A stretch of 64,000 bases of DNA from Hyphomicrobiales bacterium (GCA_900472575.1 UCIV01000003.1:62001-126000), one strand, 5' to 3'; numbered from the stretch's first letter, positions 9,086 through 17,578 are shown. Numbers and translations: made by a program. The notes: a model not told the origin generated them from the letters alone.

Positions 9086-9766
9086 TCAGTAGCTACCGCG
9101 GGCCATGCAGACGGCAGGGATCGTCTTCAAGATGATCGAGACGTCCTTTATCAGCGACCAGTTCTGCACATACTGCGTATCGAATGCGATGCGGGTCTCG
9201 TAAGACACGTCATTGCGTCCGCTGATCTGCCATAGGCCGGTCAGGCCGGGGCGGGTCTGCAGGTAATAGACGGCAGAGCTGTCATAAACCTTCAGCTCGT
9301 CGTCGACGACCGGACGCGGACCGACGACACTCATCTCACCGCGGACGATGTTGAGGAGCTGCGGCAGTTCGTCAAGGCTGAGCTTACGCAGGACACGACC
9401 AACGGCCGTGACGCGCGGGTCGTCCTTGAGTTTGCGGGTCTGGCGCCATTCTTCCGCAGCCTCGGGGTTTTCCCGAAGATGCTTCCGAAGCAGTTCATCG
9501 CCATTCACCGCCATGGTGCGGAACTTCAGGCATTTGAACACACGGCCCCTGTGGCCGATGCGGCTGTGTCCGTAAAAGGCGGGGCCTTTGTCGGTCAGCT
9601 TTACCAAAGCCATGATCATCAAAAACAGCGGGCTGAAAACGATCAGAGCCATGCCTGCTGCGGTTACGTCAAACGTTCTTTTGGCCAGGCCGCCGATCGG
9701 GAGTGTCATGGCGGCATGGTCCAGGTCTGATAGCGGCGTATCTGCCGAACGTGTCGCTGACTTCAT
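9086..9766 (-). CDS. exoY: Undecaprenyl-phosphate galactose phosphotransferase ExoY
   Basis: 226 residues with the ATG at 9764-9766, matching the known ExoY length; an upstream in-frame ATG would add 18 residues. ExoY transfers galactose-1-phosphate from UDP-galactose to the lipid carrier, the committed first step of succinoglycan assembly. Visible features are one membrane segment (AAGMALIVFSPLFLMIMALV) and the bacterial sugar transferase domain with KFRTM, DELPQLLNIVRGEMSVVGPRP and RPGLTGLWQISGR. It heads the minus-strand exoYFQ operon and faces exoX across a long regulatory gap. Confidence 0.96.
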   Translation of the reverse strand: MKSATRSADTPLSDLDHAAMTLPIGGLAKRTFDVTAAGMALIVFSPLFLMIMALVKLTDKGPAFYGHSRIGHRGRVFKCLKFRTMAVNGDELLRKHLRENPEAAEEWRQTRKLKDDPRVTAVGRVLRKLSLDELPQLLNIVRGEMSVVGPRPVVDDELKVYDSSAVYYLQTRPGLTGLWQISGRNDVSYETRIAFDTQYVQNWSLIKDVSIILKTIPAVCMARGSY

Positions 9767-10489
9767 AGAGGGGGCTCCATTTAGGTTTGGCGATAGTCGG
9801 TGCCTTAAGCGGCGCTTCATTGAGCTGGTATGTGATAATAAGTCTGTGTTCGTAATTTGATGCCAGACAAAAATTTCTGCGATGTGACGGGAAGGGCCGG
9901 TGGGAGGCCAAAAGGCGAGAGATTGTCACAGCTGCAGGTCGTGATCGTAAATATAAAGGCTTACACAAATACTACCGCAAGCCTGTAAAATTGAATCGAT
10001 GTCGACTATTAATCGTAATCGAAACTTGATCCGGATGTATTACCAGTGATTTTACGCGGTCTGATCATTCACCGCTTCTTGAGGTTCAGGCCCTAAGTAG
10101 CTTGCCCTTAGGACCAAAGGCCTAGGCCTGCTGCACTGCAATACAATGGTGCGGCGCAAAAAGGCGCATGATGGCGCCTTGTGACCTTTGTAACAATAAG
10201 TGAACGGATATCGCGGGCGCTCGGCACCCGGCGGCGTCTATTTGTTCCAAGAGGCGCCAAATCAGGCTTAATTGTGGCGAAAGTGTGGTGGAGATATGTG
10301 GTAACAGGGTGTTGAACCGTTTGAAAGGCACCTAGCGGGCGATGACGGAACCTTACGAAAGATTCACTGGCCAAAATTTATGAGCCGGCGAAAATCTTGA
10401 AAACTCTCTCACTGCACAGTAATGTAAAGGGCGTGTGAGAGGACTGATGAAATTTAAAAATTCATAAGAAAAGTCCCTCGGGAGGAATG
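9767..10489. promoter_or_regulatory. Long regulatory interval between exoY and exoX
   Basis: 723 bases without a credible gene separate divergent exoY and exoX. Visible structures are CCTAAG/CTTAGG arms (10092-10112), a perfect AGGCCTAGGCCT palindrome at 10118-10129 abutting a TGCACTGCA element at 10132-10140, and an AAGGCGC/GCGCCTT hairpin at 10161-10180. In Sinorhizobium the exoX-exoY ratio sets succinoglycan output and this interval is a control point. No promoter hexamers could be assigned with confidence. Confidence 0.6.
10130..10140. promoter_or_regulatory. TGC-N3-GCA inverted repeat (PhaR/AniA-like site) upstream of exoX/exoY
   Basis: GCTGCACTGCA, followed by ATACAATG. The TGCAcTGCA core is shared with sites at 13631, 17513 and 17568. 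It is about 360 bases from either start codon. Confidence 0.4.
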
Positions 10490-10786
10490 ATGATGTACGC
10501 ACCGCGTGTATTCGTGAGCATGTTGGGCACACTCGCCGTGTTTGCTATTGCCGCTTACGTCATGTCAGGTTCCTTCTGGACGGCGCTCATCGAGACTATC
10601 TTCTGCGCGCTAATACTTCAGATCGGTTATTTCATCGGAATCGTTTACATGGTGCGTCGGGAGAAGGCGCAGATGGATGCCGACCGGTCGAGTGATGGCC
10701 TCAAGGCAAAGTCGAGAGCAGAGGCAGGCGTCCGCGACAGCCTGACAGCCGAAGCGCCAGCTCGGGTTCACATTCAGGATCATTGA
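10490..10786 (+). CDS. exoX: Exopolysaccharide production repressor ExoX
   Basis: A small inner membrane protein of about 98 residues that in Sinorhizobium lowers succinoglycan synthesis post-translationally, apparently through ExoY. Two hydrophobic segments are visible (VFVSMLGTLAVFAIAAYVMSG and TALIETIFCALILQIGYFIGIVYMV), then a charged cytoplasmic tail from about residue 60. Three ATGs stand in a row at 10487, 10490 and 10493 after GGGAGGAA; the second gives the usual ExoX length. It is divergent from exoY and followed by exoU. Confidence 0.88.
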   Translation: MMYAPRVFVSMLGTLAVFAIAAYVMSGSFWTALIETIFCALILQIGYFIGIVYMVRREKAQMDADRSSDGLKAKSRAEAGVRDSLTAEAPARVHIQDH

Positions 10787-10897
10787 GCCTTTGACGGGCA
10801 TTTCTGGCCCCTAAAATTAGCCCTTTCACATCGCTGCCATTTTCCTAAGTTCATAAGTCTGCACCAATGAGCGGTGAAACGGACGATGGAGAAGCTT

Positions 10898-11905
10898 ATG
10901 GCGCAAGCCGTTGACGAAACGATCTGTGTAATCATCGCAGCCAAGAACGCATCCGATACGATCGGTCTGGCAGTGGCTTCTGCGCTTCGCGAGGCTGCCG
11001 TATCCGAAGTCGTCGTCGTCGATGATGGCTCCAGCGACGGAACGGATCAGGCGGCACTTGCGGCGAATGATGGAAGTGGTCGCCTGAAGATCATTTCCTT
11101 CGAGAAGAACCAAGGACCTTCGGCGGCCAGAAATGCGGCGATCGCGCAGTCGAGCGCGCCGCTGATCGCAATTCTTGACGCAGACGATTTTTTCTTTCCA
11201 GGCCGGTTCGCTCCGATGCTTGAAGAGAGCGGATGGGATTTTATCGCCGACAACATCGCCTTCGTCGCCGATCCGGCTGCCCTTTCTGCACCAGCGCAGT
11301 TTCAGTCGCGGGCGCGAGAGCTTTCGCTCGTACAGTTTGTCGAGGGCAATATTTCGCAGCGTGGCAAACCGCGCGGCGAGACCGGTTTCCTGAAGCCGGT
11401 CATGCGCCGATCCTTTATCGTTGCGAACGGCTTAACCTACGACGAGGGGCTGCGGCTCGGAGAGGATTACGATTTCTATGTGCGGGCGCTTGCGCTCGGC
11501 GCCCGTTACAAGGTGATCGAACATTGCGGGTACGGTGCCGTGGTGCGCGGCGATTCTCTCAGCAGCCGTCATCGCACCGAGGACCTGAGGCGGCTTTATG
11601 AGGCCGATAACGCCGTGCTTGCCGCCATGCAACTGTCTCCTGATGCGCGTTCGGTGATTACCCATCACCGCGACCACATCAAGGCGCGGTATGAATTGCG
11701 CGAGTTTCTCGATGTGAAACGGCAATCGGGCAAGGGCGGTGCGATCAGGCATATCCTGTCGCGTCCGGATGCCCTTGTGCCTGTGGTCACCGGCATTTTC
11801 TTCGATAAGTACGATGCGCTTCGGCGCAACAACACGTCGGCGGCGTCATTGCCGACGACTCCGCGCTATCTGCTGGCCGGCGTGCCGGTAGCAGGGCAGG
11901 GCTGA
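10898..11905 (+). CDS. exoU: Succinoglycan glucosyltransferase, ExoU-like (family 2)
   Basis: About 335 residues. A GT-A family 2 transferase with ICVIIAAKNASDTIGLAV at the N-terminus, VVDDGSSDGTD, GPSAARNAAI and the metal-binding ILDADDFFFPGRF. GEDYDFYVRAL supplies the catalytic acidic pair. The ATG at 10898 is preceded by GGAGAAG at good spacing, though GTG 10874 and ATG 10886 are in frame. ExoU adds a side-chain beta-1,6 glucose in Sinorhizobium. The assignment rests on position after exoX, length and the AAKNA start; ExoO in this cluster is similar but has other neighbours. Confidence 0.75.
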   Translation: MAQAVDETICVIIAAKNASDTIGLAVASALREAAVSEVVVVDDGSSDGTDQAALAANDGSGRLKIISFEKNQGPSAARNAAIAQSSAPLIAILDADDFFFPGRFAPMLEESGWDFIADNIAFVADPAALSAPAQFQSRARELSLVQFVEGNISQRGKPRGETGFLKPVMRRSFIVANGLTYDEGLRLGEDYDFYVRALALGARYKVIEHCGYGAVVRGDSLSSRHRTEDLRRLYEADNAVLAAMQLSPDARSVITHHRDHIKARYELREFLDVKRQSGKGGAIRHILSRPDALVPVVTGIFFDKYDALRRNNTSAASLPTTPRYLLAGVPVAGQG

Positions 11906-11921
11906 TACCAAAAGGACATAA

Positions 11922-11955
11922 GGCGGATGGAGTTGTCATCCGCCCTGTCGTTTTC
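11922..11955. terminator. Terminator between convergent exoU and exoW
   Basis: GGCGGATG and CATCCGCC arms (11922-11944) with a 7-base loop, followed by CTGTCGTTTTCTCTC. Confidence 0.6.
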
Positions 11956-11987
11956 TCTCGAAACAGTATCCGTTGTCTCAGGCCGGA

Positions 11988-12956
11988 TTATCTGCGCCCG
12001 CGATCGAACTTGCCTGCGCCGAGCTTGACGGCTGCGCCAAGAATGGCCGGATCGCGCATGACCCAGCGTGCCAGCATTCCGAAATCGGGCGACTGACGGC
12101 GCTTCAGCCGTCCAGCCTGGCTCCAGAGCGCCTGTCGTCTTGCGATGTTTTTGTAGGAGGTGATCGACGCGACGTCCTCCGGCCTGTCCTCGAAACGCGT
12201 TTCGAGCGTATCGAGCGCCACCAGCGTGTTGAACTGCTGCTGCAGAAATTCCGGCGACTGGTTGTCGATGCCATGGAAGATGTTGACGCCCATGCCACGG
12301 GCAGCGCCGGGCGCGTCGCACACGACGGTTCGCTTGGAATTCAGGATGCAATCGGCGAAGAACAGCACGTCCTCGGCGGCGAGCCGCAGCGCCGGATCGA
12401 ACCTTATCGCCTCGAACAGCGGTCGGGCGATGACCATGCAGCTCAAATGCAGGAAGGCCCAGTCCTTCAGCATGACGCTGGCCAGATTGGGGATTTCCAG
12501 CACGAGCGGATCTTCGACCAGCGTCTTGCCTTCCTCGGTCTCGGCGAGCTTTGCCATGCCGAAATGGTAATAGAATTCCTCGCTCTCCTGCATCGAGGCG
12601 AAATAGCATTCGGCCTCGAAGCGGGTCATGAAGTCATGGGCGTTCTTCAGGTGGTCGGTGCGCCATATGTCGTCGGAATCGAGCAGGGCGACGAAGCGGG
12701 TTTCTGCCGGAACATTGTCGAGGCCGGTATTGCGGGCCGCACCCGGCCCGCCGTTTTCCTGGCGGATGACGCGGATTTTCGCCTTCCATTCGGCAGGTGC
12801 GTCGCGCAATTCGGTTTCTGCGGAGAGGGGTGACTGGTCATCGACGATGACGATGTCGAAATCCTTGAAACTTTGCGCGAATATGGATTTCAGCGCGCGG
12901 GACAAAATTCCTTTTTTCCGTTGGTAGAACGGAATGACAACGGTAAAACTAGCCAT
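11988..12956 (-). CDS. exoW: Succinoglycan glucosyltransferase, ExoW-like (family 2)
   Basis: 322 residues. It starts MASFTVVIPFYQRKKGILSRALKSIFAQ, with VIVDDQSP, GGPGAARNTGLDNV and the metal-binding ALLDSDDIWRTDHL, all typical of GT-A family 2. The FYQRKKGIL opening and length resemble Sinorhizobium ExoW, which adds a beta-1,3 glucose near the side-chain end. The gene is inverted relative to exoU and exoT; in Sinorhizobium exoU, exoV and exoW sit together. A long gene-free gap lies upstream of its start. Confidence 0.75.
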   Translation of the reverse strand: MASFTVVIPFYQRKKGILSRALKSIFAQSFKDFDIVIVDDQSPLSAETELRDAPAEWKAKIRVIRQENGGPGAARNTGLDNVPAETRFVALLDSDDIWRTDHLKNAHDFMTRFEAECYFASMQESEEFYYHFGMAKLAETEEGKTLVEDPLVLEIPNLASVMLKDWAFLHLSCMVIARPLFEAIRFDPALRLAAEDVLFFADCILNSKRTVVCDAPGAARGMGVNIFHGIDNQSPEFLQQQFNTLVALDTLETRFEDRPEDVASITSYKNIARRQALWSQAGRLKRRQSPDFGMLARWVMRDPAILGAAVKLGAGKFDRGRR

Positions 12957-13704
12957 GTTTTGAATTCCTTAGCAGTTCTGGAACGTGAGCTGGGGTGGCT
13001 GTCCATCTTTCTTGGAGAGAGGAGAGGGCGCGTATCGCAAGGCCGGGCCCGGGCTGTTGCCCGTTGCGGAACACAAGGATCGCGGCGATGAGCATCTGCG
13101 CCCTTCTGGACGCAGCCTATCTGTCGAAGCTGATAGCCGATGCGACTGCAGCGGGTGGCTTGCGAGTGGTTGAGCAGGCCTGAACAGACACAGTTTTACG
13201 ATCAGCGGACCTTTCCAAATGATGAGGGCGCGGACCCAATTCTTGCAGTCCGACGCGATTCTCGGCTTGGCGATTCGCGCTTCCGTCAATGCGACAGATG
13301 TCGCAAACGCCATGTTGGTGTCGTGGTTGCGCAAGCGCAGAGACGCGATCCTAATCTTGGGCACTGCACCAATTTTAGAAGGGTGAATACGGCGAAAGGG
13401 TGAATTTCGTGCTGTTTTCGCGTGACGGCGCAGCAGGCTCAGATGAGCAAAATCGGCTGTTTTTACCTGAAAACAGGGGATTGAAGCGACCGATTATCAT
13501 TTTTCCGACAAGAAAGACGGGTATGCAAAATATCTGGCGCTGGCAATGTTCCGGCACGAAAGCTGCCCTATCTGTGAGCAGCAATCATGAAAATACCCCA
13601 ATTGCACTCCTGATTGCTTTCGTGGTTTGTTGCAGTGCAAAAAGTCTCTTGGTGACGAAGTGGCGGCAAGCCGCTTTATTCGCTTAACGGTTGAAGGGAA
13701 CAGG
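12957..13704. other. Gene-free interval between exoW and the extra glycosyltransferase
   Basis: About 750 bases hold only short overlapping open frames on both strands with no good ribosome sites or recognisable products. It must contain divergent promoters for exoW and the 13705 gene. A TGCAGTGCA inverted repeat lies at 13631. No exoI-like nuclease frame is seen. It could hold an RNA gene or the remains of a lost gene; nothing definite supports either. Confidence 0.5.
13630..13640. promoter_or_regulatory. TGC-N3-GCA inverted repeat upstream of the extra glycosyltransferase
   Basis: TTGCAGTGCAA is a symmetrical TTGCA-N-TGCAA element 65 bases before the start at 13705. It is the same class of site as at 10130 and 17566. 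Confidence 0.4.
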
Positions 13705-14622
13705 ATGACGTTCGAGGTTGTCGATATTAGCCTCATTATTTCTTCGCGTAATCGCGCCTTCGGGCTCGATAGCTGCCTGCAGGCCATCTCCCATGCCGCG
13801 CTGCAAGCGCGCGACCTCAAGCTCGAGTTCATCTTCGTCGACAATGGTTCGACCGATGCAACTTCCGAGGTCGTCGCCAGGTGGAGCGAGACCGCTCCGA
13901 TCAAAACGACGCTAATCTTCGAAAGCCGTCCGGGCTTGTCGCATGCCCGCAACACCGGGATCGAGAACGCTCAGGGCCGCATCCTTGCCTTTACCGATGA
14001 CGACTGCGAAGTCTCGCCGGATTATTTCACCACCATCGCCGCTCTGTTCGCCAATGACACCGCCCCCGTCATGCGTGGCGGCCGCATCGACCTGGGCGAC
14101 GAGCGCGATCTGCCGATCACGATCAAGACGGACACGGAACACGCGGTCCTCAACATCTACAATCATCCGGGCGGCTTTATCCACGGCTGCAACATGGCTT
14201 TTCCGAAGGCGCTGGCGGACAAGGTCGGTGTATTCGACGTGCGCTTCGGCGCTGGCGCCACGTTCCGCTCCGGCGAGGATACGGATTACATCCACCGGGC
14301 TTTCCGTGAAGGTTTTAGCGTGGAATATGTTCCGACCCTCGTGGTCAAGCATTTCCATGGCCGACGCAGCATGGACCAGGTTCAGCGGCTGTTCGACGGT
14401 TATTCCTATGGCAATGGCGCGCTTTACGCCAAATACATGTTCGTGCGGGATTCCAACATGCGCGGCATGTTCCGCTGGGACGTGCGCCAGGCGCTGAAGG
14501 AATATTTCGGCGGCAAGAACCTCGATAGCGCGCTGGGGCTGACCTATCGGAACACGGTGAAGCAGAATTTTGCCGGACTCTGGGCCTATTGGCGCAGCGG
14601 CCGGGCGGGCCAGACCTCTTAA
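13705..14622 (+). CDS. Glycosyltransferase family 2 protein, extra member of the exo cluster
   Basis: 305 residues. The opening VDISLIISSRNRAFGLDSCL, FVDNGSTDATSEV, GLSHARNTGIENAQG and the metal-binding AFTDDDCEVSPDYF mark a complete GT-A family 2 enzyme. GGFIHGCNMAF and RSGEDTDYIHRAFREG complete the active site. AAGGGAACAGG precedes the ATG. It does not match the standard Sinorhizobium exo gene list by position: exoY, A, L, M, O, U and W are all accounted for elsewhere in the window. It is 86 bases before exoT and probably transcribed with it. It may add the last side-chain glucose or a strain-specific sugar; this is unproven. Confidence 0.8.
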   Translation: MTFEVVDISLIISSRNRAFGLDSCLQAISHAALQARDLKLEFIFVDNGSTDATSEVVARWSETAPIKTTLIFESRPGLSHARNTGIENAQGRILAFTDDDCEVSPDYFTTIAALFANDTAPVMRGGRIDLGDERDLPITIKTDTEHAVLNIYNHPGGFIHGCNMAFPKALADKVGVFDVRFGAGATFRSGEDTDYIHRAFREGFSVEYVPTLVVKHFHGRRSMDQVQRLFDGYSYGNGALYAKYMFVRDSNMRGMFRWDVRQALKEYFGGKNLDSALGLTYRNTVKQNFAGLWAYWRSGRAGQTS

Positions 14623-14708
14623 AACATCCGGACATTTTCGGAAACGGTCCACGCCATGCGGGCCAAGACGCATATGGGGCGGTTTGCGCCGCCTTCTAAT
14701 CGATTGGA

Positions 14709-16211
14709 ATGTTCATGGATGCTCAAGCCGTCGACAGTGGCGACCTGAAAAAGAAAACCGCGACATCGATTCTGTGGTCGATCGTGCGCGTCGGGTGGAG
14801 CACGGTCGCGACCTTCATCATCTTCGTTATCCTGGCCCGTATTCTCGGGCCTGCGGATTTCGGCACGTTTGCGCTTGCCAGCCTGTTCGTCGAAATCGGC
14901 CGGGTGCTTGCCTATGCCGGGCTTGGCGATGCCGTGACCCGTCAGCTCGAACTGGACGAAGAGTTGGCCGATACCGCCTTCTGGGCCTCGGTTGCTTTCA
15001 GCGTCTCGGTCGGAGTTGTCATCTTTTTTGCGGCACCCGCCTATGGTGAATTCGTCCGCGATCCGAATGTCGCGGCAATCCTCAAATGGCTGGCGCTTTT
15101 CCTGCCTCTGTCATCGCTCGCCGTCATCCATAATGCCCGACTGGCGCGCGATTTCGGCCACAAAAGCCTTGCCGCCCAGAGCATTGCCGCGAGCCTTCTG
15201 TCTGGTCTTACGGCGGTGGCCGCGGCCTTTCTCGGTTGGGGCGTCTGGTCGCTGGTGGCGCAGACCGCGGTCAATGGCATCGTGCTCGTCGTTCTGGGCT
15301 GGTTGTCCTATCGGTGGATCCCGAAGCTGCGCTTCAACTTCGCTATCTTCCGCTCGATCTTCCTGTTCAGCGTCAGCCTCGTGGTCAGCCAAATTCTCTG
15401 GATGATGCTTGCCCGCGTGCAGGATATCTTCATTTCGCGATGGTTCGGACCGACGGAAGTCGGGCGTTACAGGATCGCCTGGCGGCTGATCGAGCTGATC
15501 TCGCAGGCCGTGCTGTCGCCGATCGGCAGTGTCGCGCTGGTGACGCTGTCGAAGCTGCAGAACGATCCGGTCAGCTTCCGCAACGCCTATAACCGTATCG
15601 TCGGTCTGGCAGCGCTTGGAACCTTCCCGTTGCTACTCGGCTTTGGTGCGCTGTCGGATCAGCTGATCCTCTTCCTGTTCGGCGACAAGTGGGGCAATGC
15701 CGGCGATGTCGCGACCGTGCTCGTCATGATGGCCGTGCCCTTCGTGATGAACGTGTTTGCCTCCTCGGCGCTTGCGGCCGTCAACAAGGCACAGAGCATC
15801 TTGTCAGTGGCGGCGCTGCAGCTTGCGATGACGGTCATTCTGACGTGGCTGCTGGTACCTTACGGCATTATCGCGGTTGCTGCCGGATATGCGCTGCGGG
15901 CGTGGCTGACCATGCCTTACCAGCAATATGTGCTGAAGCGCTTTGCCCATATCGATTCACTGGGAACGCTGAAGGCGATTTCGATGCCATTCATCGGTTC
16001 GCTCGTTATGGCCGTCTGCGTCTGGTTCGCCAAGCCGTTCATCCTTGCGGCGGTAACACCCGCATGGCTTGGCACCGGGCTTTGCATTGCGCTGGGCGGC
16101 GCCATCTATGCCGCATTCATGCTGATTTTCGCCTTTAAGATGATCCGGCCCTATCTCGCCATGATCATGTCGATGCTGCCGGCACGCTTCCGCCTGCTGA
16201 CGCAAAAGTAG
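14709..16211 (+). CDS. exoT: Succinoglycan repeat-unit flippase ExoT (Wzx/MATE-like)
   Basis: A 500-residue polytopic protein with about twelve to fourteen helices in the polysaccharide transporter (PST/MVF) pattern. The N-terminal ILWSIVRVGWSTVATFIIFVILARILGPADFGTFALA is characteristic. In Sinorhizobium ExoT moves the lipid-linked octasaccharide across the inner membrane and is needed for low-molecular-weight succinoglycan. ATGs at 14709 and 14715 are both possible starts. The length fits ExoT. It lies between the extra transferase and exoV. Confidence 0.9.
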   Translation: MFMDAQAVDSGDLKKKTATSILWSIVRVGWSTVATFIIFVILARILGPADFGTFALASLFVEIGRVLAYAGLGDAVTRQLELDEELADTAFWASVAFSVSVGVVIFFAAPAYGEFVRDPNVAAILKWLALFLPLSSLAVIHNARLARDFGHKSLAAQSIAASLLSGLTAVAAAFLGWGVWSLVAQTAVNGIVLVVLGWLSYRWIPKLRFNFAIFRSIFLFSVSLVVSQILWMMLARVQDIFISRWFGPTEVGRYRIAWRLIELISQAVLSPIGSVALVTLSKLQNDPVSFRNAYNRIVGLAALGTFPLLLGFGALSDQLILFLFGDKWGNAGDVATVLVMMAVPFVMNVFASSALAAVNKAQSILSVAALQLAMTVILTWLLVPYGIIAVAAGYALRAWLTMPYQQYVLKRFAHIDSLGTLKAISMPFIGSLVMAVCVWFAKPFILAAVTPAWLGTGLCIALGGAIYAAFMLIFAFKMIRPYLAMIMSMLPARFRLLTQK

Positions 16212-16250
16212 ACCCAATTGGAAATGAGACTGTACGTCCAAGGAGATCCC

Positions 16251-17279
16251 ATGCAGGAAACAAGTGCTGCCACCATCAAGAGGCTTCAGGGTGTAATTCA
16301 CGACAACCTTGCCGATCTGGTCGATCTGTCCGGGCGTTACGCGCTTCTGGATTTTCCGAACCATTACAATATCGGTGACAGCGCCATCTGGCTCGGGGAA
16401 CTGGCCTATTTTGACCGGGTAAAGTCGAAGCCGAGCTTTGTCAGCGAAATCCCGACCCATAGCGACGAGCGGATGCTGGCTGCGATCGGCGACGGCCAGA
16501 TCCTGCTGCATGGCGGCGGCAATTTCGGCGATATCTGGCCGGGTTTCCGCGAGTTTCGCGAACATATCCTGGGCAAATACCAGGGCCGTCCGGTCATCCA
16601 GATGCCGCAGACGATCCATTTCAAGAACCAGGAAAACGTCGACAGCACGGCACGCGCGATCGAGAAGCACGGCAATTACAAGCTCCTGGTGCGCGACAAG
16701 AAGAGCTTCGAGTTCGCCAAGAAGTGGTTCCAGTGCGAAGTCCGGCTTTGCCCGGACATGGCCTTCTGGATCGGTCCCGTGAAGCGCCTTGCGCCGAGCC
16801 ATGATCTGCTCCTTAACCTTCGGGCGGACCAGGAAGTCGGCGCGGCACATGATACGTCCCGCGCCATCGCACGCCCAAATGTGATCGTGGCGGATTGGCC
16901 GGAACACGAGGAGGCCGATTTCCAGAAGCGCACCAAGCGTGCTGCCATCATCAAGGGCCTGTTGCGCGGCGATGTCGGCGGGCGGGCGAAGATGACGGAA
17001 CTCGCCTATCGCGAGCGGGCGCAGCAGCGTTTTGACCGCGGCGTGCGGCTGTTGAGTTCCGCACGGCAGGTCATTACCGACCGAATGCACGGTCATATCA
17101 TGAGCCTGCTTCTCGATGCCGATCATTGCGTGCTCGACAACAGCTACGGCAAGACCAGCACCTTCATCGACGCCTGGCAGACCGCCAATGGCGACCGGGC
17201 GGCGCTGGTGGCGAATATCGACGAGGCGCTGGACGTTCTGGATAAGCGCACGGCTCTCAGCCGCGCGACAACCATCTGA
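16251..17279 (+). CDS. exoV: Succinoglycan pyruvyl transferase ExoV
   Basis: 342 residues, polysaccharide pyruvyl transferase family. Characteristic blocks are NHYNIGDSAIWLGE near the start, LLHGGGNFGDIWPGFREFRE, VIQMPQTIHF and, near the C-terminus, ITDRMHGHIMSLLLDADHCVLDNSYGK. ExoV adds the ketal pyruvate to the terminal side-chain glucose. The ATG at 16251 follows AAGGAGATCCC and was preferred to an upstream in-frame ATG at 16218. It is 40 bases after exoT and followed by a clear terminator. Confidence 0.93.
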   Translation: MQETSAATIKRLQGVIHDNLADLVDLSGRYALLDFPNHYNIGDSAIWLGELAYFDRVKSKPSFVSEIPTHSDERMLAAIGDGQILLHGGGNFGDIWPGFREFREHILGKYQGRPVIQMPQTIHFKNQENVDSTARAIEKHGNYKLLVRDKKSFEFAKKWFQCEVRLCPDMAFWIGPVKRLAPSHDLLLNLRADQEVGAAHDTSRAIARPNVIVADWPEHEEADFQKRTKRAAIIKGLLRGDVGGRAKMTELAYRERAQQRFDRGVRLLSSARQVITDRMHGHIMSLLLDADHCVLDNSYGKTSTFIDAWQTANGDRAALVANIDEALDVLDKRTALSRATTI

Positions 17280-17329
17280 CAAGGTGTCTCGCCCGCAAGG
17301 GTAAATGAAATCCTAAAAATCCAGCCAAG

Positions 17330-17364
17330 GCGGCCGGGCGATAAAACGTCCGGCCGCTTTTTTT
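17330..17364 (+). terminator. Rho-independent terminator after exoV
   Basis: GCGGCCGGGCG pairs with CGTCCGGCCGC around ATAAAA, followed by seven T. Confidence 0.88.
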
Positions 17365-17510
17365 GTCGCAATCGGCGCCCGATAGCGGGTGTTGAGCCAT
17401 CCTGGATACCTGCCGGCAAACGGTTTCCGGCGATTCGGGCAAATCACCGATTTCGCCTCATGTTTGCCATATTTTTGCCTCAATTCGCCATTGTTGACGT
17501 GGTCTTCTCA

Positions 17511-17523
17511 CGTGCAATGCACG
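17511..17523. promoter_or_regulatory. TGC-N3-GCA inverted repeat, first of a pair upstream of exoH
   Basis: CGTGCAATGCACG is a perfect 6-base inverted repeat around one base. Its partner lies 55 bases downstream (centre to centre), about five helix turns. Confidence 0.4.
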
Positions 17524-17565
17524 ATCGCGCGAGAAAACGTGATTGTTTTTTTAATTTTGAGTCTC

Positions 17566-17578
17566 GCTGCACTGCAGC
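17566..17578. promoter_or_regulatory. CTGC-N3-GCAG inverted repeat (PhaR/AniA-like site) upstream of exoH
   Basis: GCTGCACTGCAGC is a perfect inverted repeat that fits the CTGC-N3-GCAG pattern described for the PHB regulator PhaR of Paracoccus. It is followed by TTCTTATATTAG and lies about 235 bases before the exoH start. Confidence 0.5.

Noticed and set aside
13400..13687. 95-codon frame upstream of the extra glycosyltransferase
   Set aside because: Starts at a GTG without a clear ribosome site, shows no domain, and overlaps the likely promoter of the next gene.
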